DNA of 49,023 nt, taken from NCBI GenBank assembly GCA_015068025.1, contig SVLH01000012.1:1-49023 (forward strand), given 5' to 3'. This document shows positions 7,689 to 14,432 of this stretch, piece by piece (position 1 is the stretch's first letter; each line of letters begins with the position of its first letter). A program made the position numbers and the translations under genes. The notes beneath the pieces were generated by a model. It was not told where the DNA came from. It saw only the letters and a list, made by a program, of their open reading frames with translations, and ran no database searches. This stretch comes from Oscillospiraceae bacterium (lineage in GTDB: Bacteria; Bacillota; Clostridia; Oscillospirales; Oscillospiraceae).

Positions 7689-8945
7689 ATGAAAACACCC
7701 TTTGTTACCGGAAAAGAGCTGGAGGAGATCATCTCCCGCTATCCCACCCCCTTCCATATTTACGATGAAAAAGGCATCCGGGAAAACGCCCGGGCGCTGA
7801 AGGCCGCCTTTGCGTGGAATCCCGGCTATCGGGAGTATTTTGCCGTGAAGGCCACCCCCACCCCCGCCATTTTGAAGATCCTCCACGAGGAAGGCTGCGG
7901 CTGTGACTGCTCCTCCGAGGCGGAGCTTCGGATGTCGGAGCGCTGCGGCATCGTGGGCGAGGACATCATGTTCTCCTCCAACGAGACCCCCGCAGAGGAG
8001 TTCCAGCTGGCAGACCGGCTGGGTGCCATCATCAATCTGGATGACCTGACCCACGTGGACTATCTGGAAAAGGCCATCGGGAAGATCCCCGAAAAGGTCT
8101 GCTGCCGCTACAATCCCGGCGGCGTGTTCACTCTGGGCGAGACTCGCGAGGGTTTCCAGGTGATGGACAACCCCGGCGATGCCAAATACGGCATGACCCG
8201 CGCCCAGATGGCAGAGGCTTTCACCCGCCTTGCCGCCAAGGGTGCCAAAGAGTTCGGCATCCACAGCTTCCTGGCCTCCAACACCCTGTCCAATGACTAT
8301 TATCCCTCCCTCGCCCGCATCCTGTTCCAGCTGGCGGCCGAGCTGAAGGCGGAGACCGGCGTGCACATCACCTTCATCAACCTTTCCGGCGGCGTGGGTA
8401 TCCCCTACCATCCCGACCAGAAGGGCAATGACATCGCCGCCATCGGCGAGGGCGTGCGCCGCGCTTACGAGGAGATCCTCGTCCCCGCCGGTATGGGCGA
8501 TGTGGCCATCTACACGGAGCTGGGCCGCTTCATGCTGGCCCCCTACGGCCACCTTATCACCCGCGCCATCCACGAAAAGCACACCTACAAGGAATACATC
8601 GGCGTGGATGCCTGCGCCTGCAACCTGATGCGCCCCGCCATGTACGGTTCCTATCATCACATCACCGTGGTGGGAAAGGAAAACGCCCCCTGCGACTGCA
8701 AATACGATGTGGTGGGCTCCCTGTGTGAGAACAACGACAAGTTTGCCATCGACCGGATGCTGCCGAAGATCGACATGGGTGATTTGCTGGTCATCCACGA
8801 TACCGGCGCCCACGGCCACGCCATGGGCTATAACTACAACGGCAAGCTCCGCTCCGCCGAGCTGATGCTGAAAGAGGATCGAACCGTGGAGCTGATCCGC
8901 CGCGCCGAAACGCTGGAGGATTACTTTGCCACTGTCGTCTGGTAA
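7689..8945 (+). CDS. lysA: Diaminopimelate decarboxylase
   Basis: LysA decarboxylates meso-diaminopimelate to lysine, the last step of lysine synthesis. The 418-residue product is a fold-type III PLP enzyme. K54 in YFAVKATP is the Schiff-base lysine; INLSGGVGIPY holds the phosphate-binding glycine loop, and GVDACACNLMRPAMYG and the later VVGSLCENNDKF contain the active-site cysteine pattern of DAP/ornithine decarboxylases. ATG 7689 is preceded by GAGG eight bases upstream. An alternative ATG at 7650 lies on the expected transcription start. The gene is monocistronic, with its own promoter and terminator. Confidence 0.93.
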   Translation: MKTPFVTGKELEEIISRYPTPFHIYDEKGIRENARALKAAFAWNPGYREYFAVKATPTPAILKILHEEGCGCDCSSEAELRMSERCGIVGEDIMFSSNETPAEEFQLADRLGAIINLDDLTHVDYLEKAIGKIPEKVCCRYNPGGVFTLGETREGFQVMDNPGDAKYGMTRAQMAEAFTRLAAKGAKEFGIHSFLASNTLSNDYYPSLARILFQLAAELKAETGVHITFINLSGGVGIPYHPDQKGNDIAAIGEGVRRAYEEILVPAGMGDVAIYTELGRFMLAPYGHLITRAIHEKHTYKEYIGVDACACNLMRPAMYGSYHHITVVGKENAPCDCKYDVVGSLCENNDKFAIDRMLPKIDMGDLLVIHDTGAHGHAMGYNYNGKLRSAELMLKEDRTVELIRRAETLEDYFATVVW

Positions 8946-8953
8946 AATCTGTA

Positions 8954-8985
8954 ATACCGCCGCGGCTCTGCCGCGGCGGTATTTT
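8954..8985 (+). terminator. Intrinsic terminator after lysA
   Basis: Thirteen-bp stem ATACCGCCGCGGC / GCCGCGGCGGTAT with a 3-base loop and a following T run. Confidence 0.92.
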
Positions 8986-9032
8986 CGCCTCCCGCAGGCG
9001 TTTCGCTTTTTTCATCTTCCCCAACACAGGTC

Positions 9033-9061
9033 TTTGCTTTTTTCTGCGACTGTGCTATACT
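9033..9061 (+). promoter_or_regulatory. Promoter of the NiaR-like repressor gene
   Basis: TTTGCT and TATACT with a 17-base spacer. A small palindrome TGTCATGACA at 9064-9073 overlaps the expected start and might be a weak operator, but it is not the same motif as the 9624-9667 palindrome. Confidence 0.5.
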
Positions 9062-9090
9062 GTTGTCATGACAGCAAAGGAGGGTCCTCT

Positions 9091-9603
9091 ATGCAGGCAG
9101 TGCAGCGCCGTCAGGCGATCTTGGCGTGTTTACAGTCCGCCTCTCTCCCCGTCAGCGCCGGTGCGCTGGCCACTCGTTTTTCCGTCAGCCGACAGGTGAT
9201 CGTGGGCGACATCGCCCTGCTGCGTGCCGCCGGTGCGGAGATCTCCGCCACCCCCCGGGGCTATGTGATCCAACGCTCCCCCGCAGGTCTGATTCGGCAG
9301 GCAGCCTGCCGTCACGGCGGTGCCGACATGGAAACCGAACTGAACATTTTTGTGGATAACGGCTGCACTGTGCTGGATGTGATCGTAGAGCATCCGGTCT
9401 ACGGCCAGATCACCGGCCCGCTGCAGCTCTCCAGCCGCTACGATGTGCAGCAGTTCGTTGCCCGCTGTACCCAGCCCCTGTCCCGCCTGACAGAGGGCAT
9501 CCACCTCCACACCCTCTCCTGTCCCGACGAGGCCGCGTATCAACGCGCGCTGGAAGCGCTGGACGCCACAGGCTTTTTGCTGAAAGACGAAGAAAATCGT
9601 TGA
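9091..9603 (+). CDS. niaR: NiaR-like transcriptional repressor (HTH_11 + 3H domain)
   Basis: NiaR represses NAD synthesis and niacin uptake genes when nicotinate is available. The 170-residue protein has an N-terminal winged helix (residues 6-58, ending in GYVI) and a C-terminal 3H domain named for its conserved histidines; H75 (CRHGG), H101 (EHPVYG) and H138/H140 (IHLHTLS) fit the metal-binding set. AAAGGAGGG lies 6 bases before ATG 9091. The next gene has a promoter covered by a long perfect palindrome containing GACAGGTGTC half-sites, the expected type of NiaR operator, so the transporter-like gene downstream is its likely target. Assignment is by domain architecture and context. Confidence 0.88.
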   Translation: MQAVQRRQAILACLQSASLPVSAGALATRFSVSRQVIVGDIALLRAAGAEISATPRGYVIQRSPAGLIRQAACRHGGADMETELNIFVDNGCTVLDVIVEHPVYGQITGPLQLSSRYDVQQFVARCTQPLSRLTEGIHLHTLSCPDEAAYQRALEALDATGFLLKDEENR

Positions 9604-9628
9604 CAAGCGGGAATGCCGCGTGTATAGT
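9600..9628 (+). promoter_or_regulatory. Strong promoter of the EIIC-like gene
   Basis: Perfect TTGACA (overlapping the niaR stop codon) and TATAGT are separated by exactly 17 bases. The -10 overlaps the left edge of the operator palindrome, so bound repressor would block polymerase. Confidence 0.8.
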
Positions 9629-9667
9629 ATGGTCGACAGGTGTCAAGACACCTGTCGACCATACTAT
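9624..9667 (+). promoter_or_regulatory. Candidate NiaR operator: perfect 21-bp inverted repeat with 2-bp centre
   Basis: The arms 9624-9644 and 9647-9667 are perfectly complementary around AA. The core half-sites are GACAGGTGTC and GACACCTGTC, the type of palindrome known for NiaR in Firmicutes (recalled, not searched). It spans the -10 and start site of the downstream promoter. Because four T residues follow it, the hairpin may also end niaR transcripts. Confidence 0.75.
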
Positions 9668-9691
9668 TTTTCTGTAAAGCAGGTGCTGATC

Positions 9692-10798
9692 ATGGAAAAA
9701 GCAAAGTCATTCATGAAACGCAAAAACATTGTCATTTCCGCCAAGCGCTACGGCATTGACGCGCTGGGCGCCATGGCACAGGGTCTGTTCTGCTCGCTGC
9801 TCATCGGTACGATCCTCAACACCATCGGCAGCCAGTTCGGCATTGGGTTCCTGACCGCGCCCATCATCGAGATCAACAAGGTTCCCTACACCATCGGCGG
9901 CATGTGCTCCTTTATGAGCGGCCCCGCCATGGCCATTGCCATCGGCTACGCGCTGCAAGCGCCCCCGCTGGTGCTGTTTTCGCTGGCGACGGTCGGCTAT
10001 TCCTGCAACGCGCTGGGCGGTGCGGGCGGCCCTCTGGCCGTGCTGTTCGTGGCCATCATTGCCGCCGAGTGCGGCAAGGTCGTCAGCAAGGAGACCAAGG
10101 TCGATATTCTGGTGACGCCCATCGTCACCACGCTGGTGGGCATCGGTGCCGCATGGGTCATTGCGCCGCCCATTGGTTCTGCCGCCAGCGCCTTCGGTCA
10201 GCTCATTATGCGCGCCACGGAGCTGCAGCCTTTCCTGATGGGTATTCTGGTGTCCGTTCTGGTGGGCGTGGCGCTGACGCTGCCCATCTCCTCCGCCGCC
10301 ATCTGCTCTGTGCTGGGTCTCACCGGTCTTGCCGGCGGCGCCGCCGTGGCAGGCTGCTGCGCCCAGATGGTTGGCTTTGCCGTGATGAGCTTCAAGGAAA
10401 ACCGCTGGGGCGGACTGGTCTCTCAAGGGCTCGGCACCTCCATGCTGCAGATGCCCAACATCGTGAAGAACCCCCGCATCTGGATCGCCCCTACCCTCGC
10501 CTCCGCCATCACCGGCCCCATCGCCACTTGCGTATTCAAGCTGCAGATGAACGGCGCCCCCATCAACTCCGGCATGGGCACCTGCGGTCTGTGCGGTCAG
10601 CTGGGCGTTTGGACGGGCTGGGTCGCCCCCAGTGAGAAGGCCATCGCCAACGGTGCTGCCGCCATCTCCCCCACCGGCTTCGACTGGCTGGGTCTGATCC
10701 TGATCTCCTTCATCCTCCCCGCCATCCTCGCCCCCGCCATCAACGCGGTGTGCCGCAAGCTGGGCTGGGTCAAGGACGGCGACCTGACACTCTCCTGA
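9692..10798 (+). CDS. PTS EIIC-like / PfoR family membrane protein
   Basis: A 368-residue polytopic membrane protein with about nine to ten hydrophobic segments, resembling the EIIC_2/PfoR family. Such proteins look like the membrane permease of the sugar phosphotransferase system, but no EIIA or EIIB gene is adjacent and the substrate is unknown. Glycine-rich loops such as GGAGGPLAVLF and MGTCGLCGQLGVWTGW are conserved-looking. ATG 9692 follows GCAGGTG; an upstream frame would begin inside the operator. Its placement directly behind niaR under an operator-covered promoter suggests uptake of nicotinate, nicotinamide or a precursor (inference). Confidence 0.8.
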   Translation: MEKAKSFMKRKNIVISAKRYGIDALGAMAQGLFCSLLIGTILNTIGSQFGIGFLTAPIIEINKVPYTIGGMCSFMSGPAMAIAIGYALQAPPLVLFSLATVGYSCNALGGAGGPLAVLFVAIIAAECGKVVSKETKVDILVTPIVTTLVGIGAAWVIAPPIGSAASAFGQLIMRATELQPFLMGILVSVLVGVALTLPISSAAICSVLGLTGLAGGAAVAGCCAQMVGFAVMSFKENRWGGLVSQGLGTSMLQMPNIVKNPRIWIAPTLASAITGPIATCVFKLQMNGAPINSGMGTCGLCGQLGVWTGWVAPSEKAIANGAAAISPTGFDWLGLILISFILPAILAPAINAVCRKLGWVKDGDLTLS

Positions 10799-10818
10799 TT
10801 TTCCCCCCCATACATACA

Positions 10819-10846
10819 AAAAGGACACGCTAAGGCGTGTCCTTTT
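10819..10846. terminator. Bidirectional terminator between EIIC-like gene and dus
   Basis: Twelve-bp stem AAAAGGACACGC / GCGTGTCCTTTT with a 4-base loop; A and T runs on both sides allow it to act in both directions for the two convergent genes. Confidence 0.88.
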
Positions 10847-10851
10847 CCTGT

Positions 10852-11817
10852 TCAGATCAAATCTCCCTCGCTGTGATGGCGCAGAGCGAGTTCTGCAAAA
10901 ATCTGGGCTTCAATGGTTTCGTACTCTCCGGGATTTTTGAAGCGGCGCAGCTTTTTGTTGAGCTTGTCCGCATCCTCAAACAGATGAATCAGGTAGAACC
11001 AGACCTCCCGCATCCGCTGGGCGGCAGTACCCACCTGCCCGTAAAAGTCCTGATATGATTGATACAAATCCTGTGTAAAGGCCTGCAGTTCCTCCCGTGT
11101 GGCGGCCTGTCCACCCCGCAGCTTGCGCAGCAGCGCCGGATCCGCCACAGCGCCGCGGCCAATCATGGCTGCATCGACCGCAGGGAAACGACTCTCAAAA
11201 CTTCGCACTTCCTCCACCGTCCGCAGGTCTCCGTTGTAGCAGAGAGGATTTTTGCTCTCCGCCAACGCCGCTGCGAACGCGTCCAGATGGACGGCACCGC
11301 GGTACTTCTCCTTCTGCACCCGGGCGTGGATGGTCAGACAGGCGATGGGGTAGCGGTTGTAGATCTCCAGAATTCGGGAAAACTCCTCCGGGTCGGCAAT
11401 GCCCAGCCGGGTCTTGACGGAAACCGGCATGGAGACAGCGGAAAACACCTCGTCAAAGAAGCGATCCAGTTCGTCCGGCTTTGCCAGAAAACCGGAGCCC
11501 TTTCCCTTGGCGGTGACAGTGCCGGAGGGACACCCCAGATTCAAATTGACCTCCCTGTAGCCCATCTCCCGCAGCTGCTCTGCACCCCAGATAAAGTCGG
11601 GCGCCTTGCAGGTCATGATCTGCGGCACGGAGGGCAGTTCACGATTTGCCGCAGGATCGATCTCCCGAAAGTCCCGAGGGGTGATGGTGTGGTGATCCGT
11701 GGGCGAGAAAAAGGGGATAAAATATCTGTCTGCCCCGCCGAAATGACGGTGCCACACCTGTCGGAACACCAGCTTTGTAATGCCGTCCAGCGGCGCAAGA
11801 TCGTATCGTGTGATCAT
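10852..11817 (-). CDS. dus: tRNA-dihydrouridine synthase
   Basis: Dus reduces uridines in the tRNA D-loop using FMN. The 321-residue product has the TIM-barrel start APLDGITKLVFR, the signature NLNLGCPSG with catalytic C96, SVKTRLG, TIHAR and the FMN phosphate-binding region YNGDLRT / AAMIGRGA. ATG 11817 overlaps the stop of the upstream Spx-like gene as ATGA, so the two are coupled. It is the last gene of an operon running greA-like, spx-like, dus. Confidence 0.93.
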   Translation of the reverse strand: MITRYDLAPLDGITKLVFRQVWHRHFGGADRYFIPFFSPTDHHTITPRDFREIDPAANRELPSVPQIMTCKAPDFIWGAEQLREMGYREVNLNLGCPSGTVTAKGKGSGFLAKPDELDRFFDEVFSAVSMPVSVKTRLGIADPEEFSRILEIYNRYPIACLTIHARVQKEKYRGAVHLDAFAAALAESKNPLCYNGDLRTVEEVRSFESRFPAVDAAMIGRGAVADPALLRKLRGGQAATREELQAFTQDLYQSYQDFYGQVGTAAQRMREVWFYLIHLFEDADKLNKKLRRFKNPGEYETIEAQIFAELALRHHSEGDLI

Positions 11818-12164
11818 TTCAGCAGCGCTTCCCACTCCGCCTGACGGAAGCCCGTCAGCACGGCGTCACCGCAGATCAGCAGTGGACGCTTCACCAGCAT
11901 GCCGTCGGTGGCCAGCAGCCGCAGCTGCTCCTCCTCGCTCATTGCCGGCAGCTTGTCCTTCAGTTCCAGCGCTTTGTACTGCAGTCCGCTGGTGTTGAAA
12001 AACTTCTTCAAAGGCAGTCCGCTCTTTTTCCACCAGGCCGCCAGTTCCTCATAAGAGGGGTTTTCCTGCTTGATGTCCCGCAGGTCATAGGGGATGCCGT
12101 TTTCGTCCAGCCATGCCTTTGCCTTCTGGCAGGTCGTGCATCTGGGATAGCAAACAAACAACAT
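11814..12164 (-). CDS. ArsC/Spx family protein
   Basis: A 116-residue thioredoxin-fold protein of the ArsC/Spx/MgsR family. The redox motif is C9-T-T-C12, followed by KAKAWLDENGIPYDLRDIKQENPS, typical of the Spx-like branch; the cis-proline region MLVKRPLL and the closing GF are present. Members either reduce arsenate or bind RNA polymerase as stress regulators, and the sequence does not settle which. ATG 12164 has GGAAGGAG 5 bases upstream. It overlaps dus by four bases. Confidence 0.87.
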   Translation of the reverse strand: MLFVCYPRCTTCQKAKAWLDENGIPYDLRDIKQENPSYEELAAWWKKSGLPLKKFFNTSGLQYKALELKDKLPAMSEEEQLRLLATDGMLVKRPLLICGDAVLTGFRQAEWEALLK

Positions 12165-12237
12165 ATTAACTCCTTCCGCCAATATATTGGCCTTTTAAGG
12201 ATGGATGCCGGTCACTTACCGGCCGTTCTTTTCGCTT

Positions 12238-12741
12238 TCAATAGGCGCTGATCTCCAGGGATTCGTCATCTTCGCCTTTTTCAATGGCGCGGATCTCCAC
12301 AAAATACTTCATCGTCGGGCTGACCTCCACTTCCACACGGTCGCCCACAGCGTGTCCCATCAGCGCCTTTCCCACAGGGGATTCCTTGCTGATGAGACCC
12401 TTCAGGGCATCCTGCCGCAGTGTGGTCACGATGCGGATGGTCATCTCCTGTTTCACCATCTCGTTATAGATGACGACCTTGTCAAAGAGGTTCACCGTGT
12501 CACCGCCGCCGTCCACCCGGATGACCCTGGCCGTGCGGATCATGCGCTCCAGATAGCGGATGCGGCTGTCATTGCGGTTTTTAGCCTGCTTGGCGCATTT
12601 GTACTCGAAATTCTCGCTGAGGTCGCCGAAGGCGCGGGCCGTCTGCACTTCCTCGATAAGCTGGGGTCGCAGAACCCGCACGCGATGGTTGATCTCTTCC
12701 TGCATTTTTTTGATGTCAACCTCGGTCAGTTCATCGTACAT
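12238..12741 (-). CDS. GreA/GreB family transcript-cleavage factor paralogue
   Basis: This 167-residue protein has the Gre layout: an N-terminal coiled coil (residues 1-75) and a C-terminal FKBP-like domain (SKESPVGKALMGHAVGD). The coil tip keeps the acidic GDLSEN motif that carries Mg2+ into the RNA polymerase active site, but continues as FEYKCAKQAKNRN instead of the usual EYxxAKxEQ. A canonical greA exists at 36811-37284, so this is a divergent second copy. AGGAGGT lies 6 bases before ATG 12741. A terminator-like hairpin separates it from the tRNA operon upstream; it leads into the spx-like and dus genes. Confidence 0.85.
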   Translation of the reverse strand: MYDELTEVDIKKMQEEINHRVRVLRPQLIEEVQTARAFGDLSENFEYKCAKQAKNRNDSRIRYLERMIRTARVIRVDGGGDTVNLFDKVVIYNEMVKQEMTIRIVTTLRQDALKGLISKESPVGKALMGHAVGDRVEVEVSPTMKYFVEIRAIEKGEDDESLEISAY

Positions 12742-12766
12742 GGCGCACCTCCTTTTTTGAAAAACA

Positions 12767-12795
12767 AAACCCCAAATGCGGTGCATTTGGGGTTT
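12767..12795 (-). terminator. Terminator of the tRNA operon
   Basis: Perfect stem AAAACCCCAAATGC / GCATTTGGGGTTTT around a 3-base loop. On the minus strand it directly follows the CCA end of tRNA-Lys and is followed by TTTTG and more T residues. It lies between the tRNAs and greA-like. Confidence 0.85.
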
Positions 12796-12871
12796 TGGTG
12801 ACCCGGCGGGGATTCGAACCCCGGACCCACTGCTTAAAAGGCAGTTGCTCTGCCGGCTGAGCTACCGGATC
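12796..12871 (-). tRNA. tRNA-Lys (TTT)
   Basis: Cloverleaf with acceptor stem GATCCGG / CCGGGTC (one wobble), D-arm GCTCAGCCGGCAGAGC, anticodon loop CTTTTAA reading TTT, T-loop GTTCGAATC and encoded CCA. It is the last gene of the five-tRNA operon. Confidence 0.97.
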
Positions 12872-12905
12872 GGATCTATCTATGAACGCGTGGGGCGGAA
12901 AGGTC

Positions 12906-12980
12906 TGGCTGGGACGGCTGGATTCGAACCAGCGGATGAGGGAGTCAAAGTCCCTTGCCTTACCACTTGGCGACGCCCCA
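12906..12980 (-). tRNA. tRNA-Gln (TTG)
   Basis: Acceptor stem TGGGGCG / CGTCCCA with discriminator G and encoded CCA, anticodon loop CTTTGAC reading TTG, and T-loop GTTCGAATC. The U1-A72 pair is typical of bacterial tRNA-Gln. Confidence 0.97.
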
Positions 12981-12996
12981 ATGTGGAAAGAATCAA

Positions 12997-13021
12997 GGGG
13001 ATCGGGGTAACCCCGATCCCC
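12997..13021 (-). other. Perfect hairpin between tRNA-His and tRNA-Gln
   Basis: An 11-bp perfect stem GGGGATCGGGG / CCCCGATCCCC with a 3-base loop. There is no proper T run on the minus strand (TTGATTCTTT follows), so it may be a processing or attenuation structure rather than a full terminator. Confidence 0.5.
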
Positions 13022-13029
13022 TCTGTGTC

Positions 13030-13106
13030 TGGGGTGGGTGATGGGACTCGAACCCACAACGCCCGGAACCACAATCCGGTGCTCTGCCAATTGAACTACA
13101 CCCACC
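13030..13106 (-). tRNA. tRNA-His (GTG)
   Basis: Acceptor stem GTGGGTG / CACCCAC with the extra G(-1) opposite C73 that marks tRNA-His, anticodon loop TTGTGGT reading GTG, and encoded CCA. Confidence 0.97.
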
Positions 13107-13140
13107 AAGTCCAATACCTTTTGCTGACAGCCTGAAAAAA

Positions 13141-13217
13141 TGGTACGCCAGAAGGGACTCGAACCCCTGGCCTACTGCTTAGAAGGCAGTTGCTCTATCC
13201 AGCTGAGCTACTGGCGC
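13141..13217 (-). tRNA. tRNA-Arg (TCT)
   Basis: Acceptor stem GCGCCAG / CTGGCGT, discriminator A, encoded CCA, anticodon loop CTTCTAA reading TCT, D-arm GCTCAGCTGGATAGAGC. Confidence 0.97.
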
Positions 13218-13224
13218 AAATATA

Positions 13225-13299
13225 TGGAGCAGGTGACGGGAATCGAACCCGCATCCCCAGCTTGGAAGGCTGGTGCCCTGACCATTGTGCTACACCTGC
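13225..13299 (-). tRNA. tRNA-Gly (TCC)
   Basis: Acceptor stem GCAGGTG / CACCTGC, discriminator T, encoded CCA, anticodon loop CTTCCAA reading TCC. It is the first gene of the tRNA operon. Confidence 0.97.
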
Positions 13300-13331
13300 G
13301 TGTGCCTTCCACGGAAGTCGTCAGCTTTGCT

Positions 13332-13360
13332 ATGATAGCACGAAACCCGCCTGCTGTCAA
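13332..13360 (-). promoter_or_regulatory. Promoter of the five-tRNA operon
   Basis: On the minus strand, perfect TTGACA and TATCAT are separated by 17 bases, about 30 bases before tRNA-Gly. Confidence 0.8.
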
Positions 13361-13404
13361 GTGAATATCTGCTTTCTTTTTCATTTTTCAGAAAAAACAA
13401 CCTT

Positions 13405-14010
13405 TCATCCGCACAAGTCCAAAAAGCGGCGGAACACCTGTAATCCCATCTCACCGTCCAGCCGCTCCGGATGCCATTGCAGGCCCCAGATGGGCAGCGC
13501 GTCGTGGCAAACCGCCTCCACGATGCCGTCCGCCGTCCATTGTACGGCCCGAAGCCCCGCCCCCAGACGATCCACCGCCTGATGATGGGCGCTGTTGACG
13601 ATGCAGTGTTCTCCACAAAGATTCCGCAGCGGCGAAGCGGCGGTATGTACCCGGTGAAGCCGGTCGAGCCCGTCTGCCGCCCTGTGGCCCGCCACATCCT
13701 GCAACAGCGTCCCGCCAAAATACACATTGATGGTCTGCATCCCGCGGCAGATCCCCAAAACAGGCTGTCTGGCGGCGGTGAACCAGTCCAGCAATTCCAG
13801 TTCCGCCGCGTCCCGCTTTGGTTCCAGTCCCACAGAAGCCACATTTTTCTGTCCGTAGCGCCATGGCTCCAAATCGCCGCCTCCGGGCAGCAGCAAGCCA
13901 TCACAGCCCTCCGGCGTGCCTCCGAACCGCACCGCTCCTCCTGCGCGCTCTACCACACGCTGATAGTTGGCATACCGCGCCGCTTCGCCCCAGATATACA
14001 GTCGCACCAT
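13405..14010 (-). CDS. Class I glutamine amidotransferase-like protein (peptidase C26)
   Basis: A 201-residue stand-alone amidotransferase of the gamma-glutamyl-GABA hydrolase (PuuD-like) family. The nucleophile is C88 in LGICRGMQ; the triad is completed by H and E in LQWHPE near residue 183; the oxyanion region PGGGDLEP is at 42-49. Family members cleave gamma-glutamyl amides; here the substrate is unknown and no polyamine genes are nearby. ATG 14010 is preferred over 14016 because GGGGGG is then 6 bases upstream. It sits between the tRNA operon and tRNA-Ser and is transcribed away from the latter. Confidence 0.88.
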   Translation of the reverse strand: MVRLYIWGEAARYANYQRVVERAGGAVRFGGTPEGCDGLLLPGGGDLEPWRYGQKNVASVGLEPKRDAAELELLDWFTAARQPVLGICRGMQTINVYFGGTLLQDVAGHRAADGLDRLHRVHTAASPLRNLCGEHCIVNSAHHQAVDRLGAGLRAVQWTADGIVEAVCHDALPIWGLQWHPERLDGEMGLQVFRRFLDLCG

Positions 14011-14054
14011 ACACATCCCCCCTGCTATTTTATGCAGCCACCGCGGCTTTGCTC

Positions 14055-14083
14055 TTGCATTCAGGAGGAAAATGTGGCATAAT
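14055..14083 (+). promoter_or_regulatory. Promoter of tRNA-Ser
   Basis: TTGCAT and CATAAT with a 17-base spacer, placing the start near 14090, just before the tRNA. Confidence 0.65.
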
Positions 14084-14102
14084 GACCGATGACAACTTTT
14101 CT

Positions 14103-14193
14103 GGAGATGTACCCAAGTGGTTGAAGGGTCCGCACTCGAAATGCGGTAGGCGTGTAACAGCGCGCGAGAGTTCGAATCTCTCCATCTCCGCCA
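14103..14193 (+). tRNA. tRNA-Ser (CGA)
   Basis: A 91-base class II tRNA with acceptor stem GGAGATG / CATCTCC, discriminator G, encoded CCA, a long variable arm (GGCGTGTAACAGCGCGC) and anticodon loop CTCGAAA reading CGA. An AT-rich insert begins within a few bases of its 3' end. Confidence 0.97.
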
Positions 14194-14198
14194 TCAAA

Positions 14199-14216
14199 GG
14201 GCTACAAAAAAGATAT
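14199..14216 (+). repeat. Left copy of an 18-bp inverted repeat
   Basis: GGGCTACAAAAAAGATAT begins 6 bases after the CCA of tRNA-Ser. The exact reverse complement is at 16752-16769, on the far side of the AT-rich gene. The match stops abruptly at both ends. Confidence 0.9.
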
Positions 14217-14220
14217 AGCC

Positions 14221-14259
14221 ACAGAAAAACTCTGATTTAATCAGGGTTTTTCTGTTTTT
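14221..14259 (+). terminator. Terminator after tRNA-Ser
   Basis: A 16-bp stem with one G-U pair (ACAGAAAAACTCTGAT against ATCAGGGTTTTTCTGT), loop TTA, then TTTT. It is AT-rich like the island that follows and unlike most terminators in the window. Confidence 0.85.
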
Positions 14260-14360
14260 ATAGACAAAATTTTAGGTTGCAGTATTAACGCACAAAAAAG
14301 ATGTTTTTCTCAAACCAGACTTGAACTCTCGTGAAAATACAGAAAACGCTATTATCATAT

Positions 14361-14388
14361 TTGAAAAAAAGTAGTACCATGGTATAAT
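14361..14388 (+). promoter_or_regulatory. Promoter of the zinc-ribbon nuclease gene
   Basis: TTGAAA and a perfect TATAAT are separated by 16 bases. The rest of 14260-14420 is AT-rich with no other gene visible. Confidence 0.7.
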
Positions 14389-14432
14389 AAGGTTGAATTA
14401 TTATACAGGATGTTAAAGGGGTGAATGAATCT

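Noticed and set aside
12207-12222. Hairpin GCCGGT / ACCGGC between greA-like and spx-like genes
   Set aside because: It is only 6 bp long and lacks a T run on the minus strand; the two genes appear to be one operon.
14300-14340. Possible tRNA fragment (AGACTTGAACTCTCG resembles a reversed T-arm)
   Set aside because: No cloverleaf or second arm could be found and the similarity is too short.
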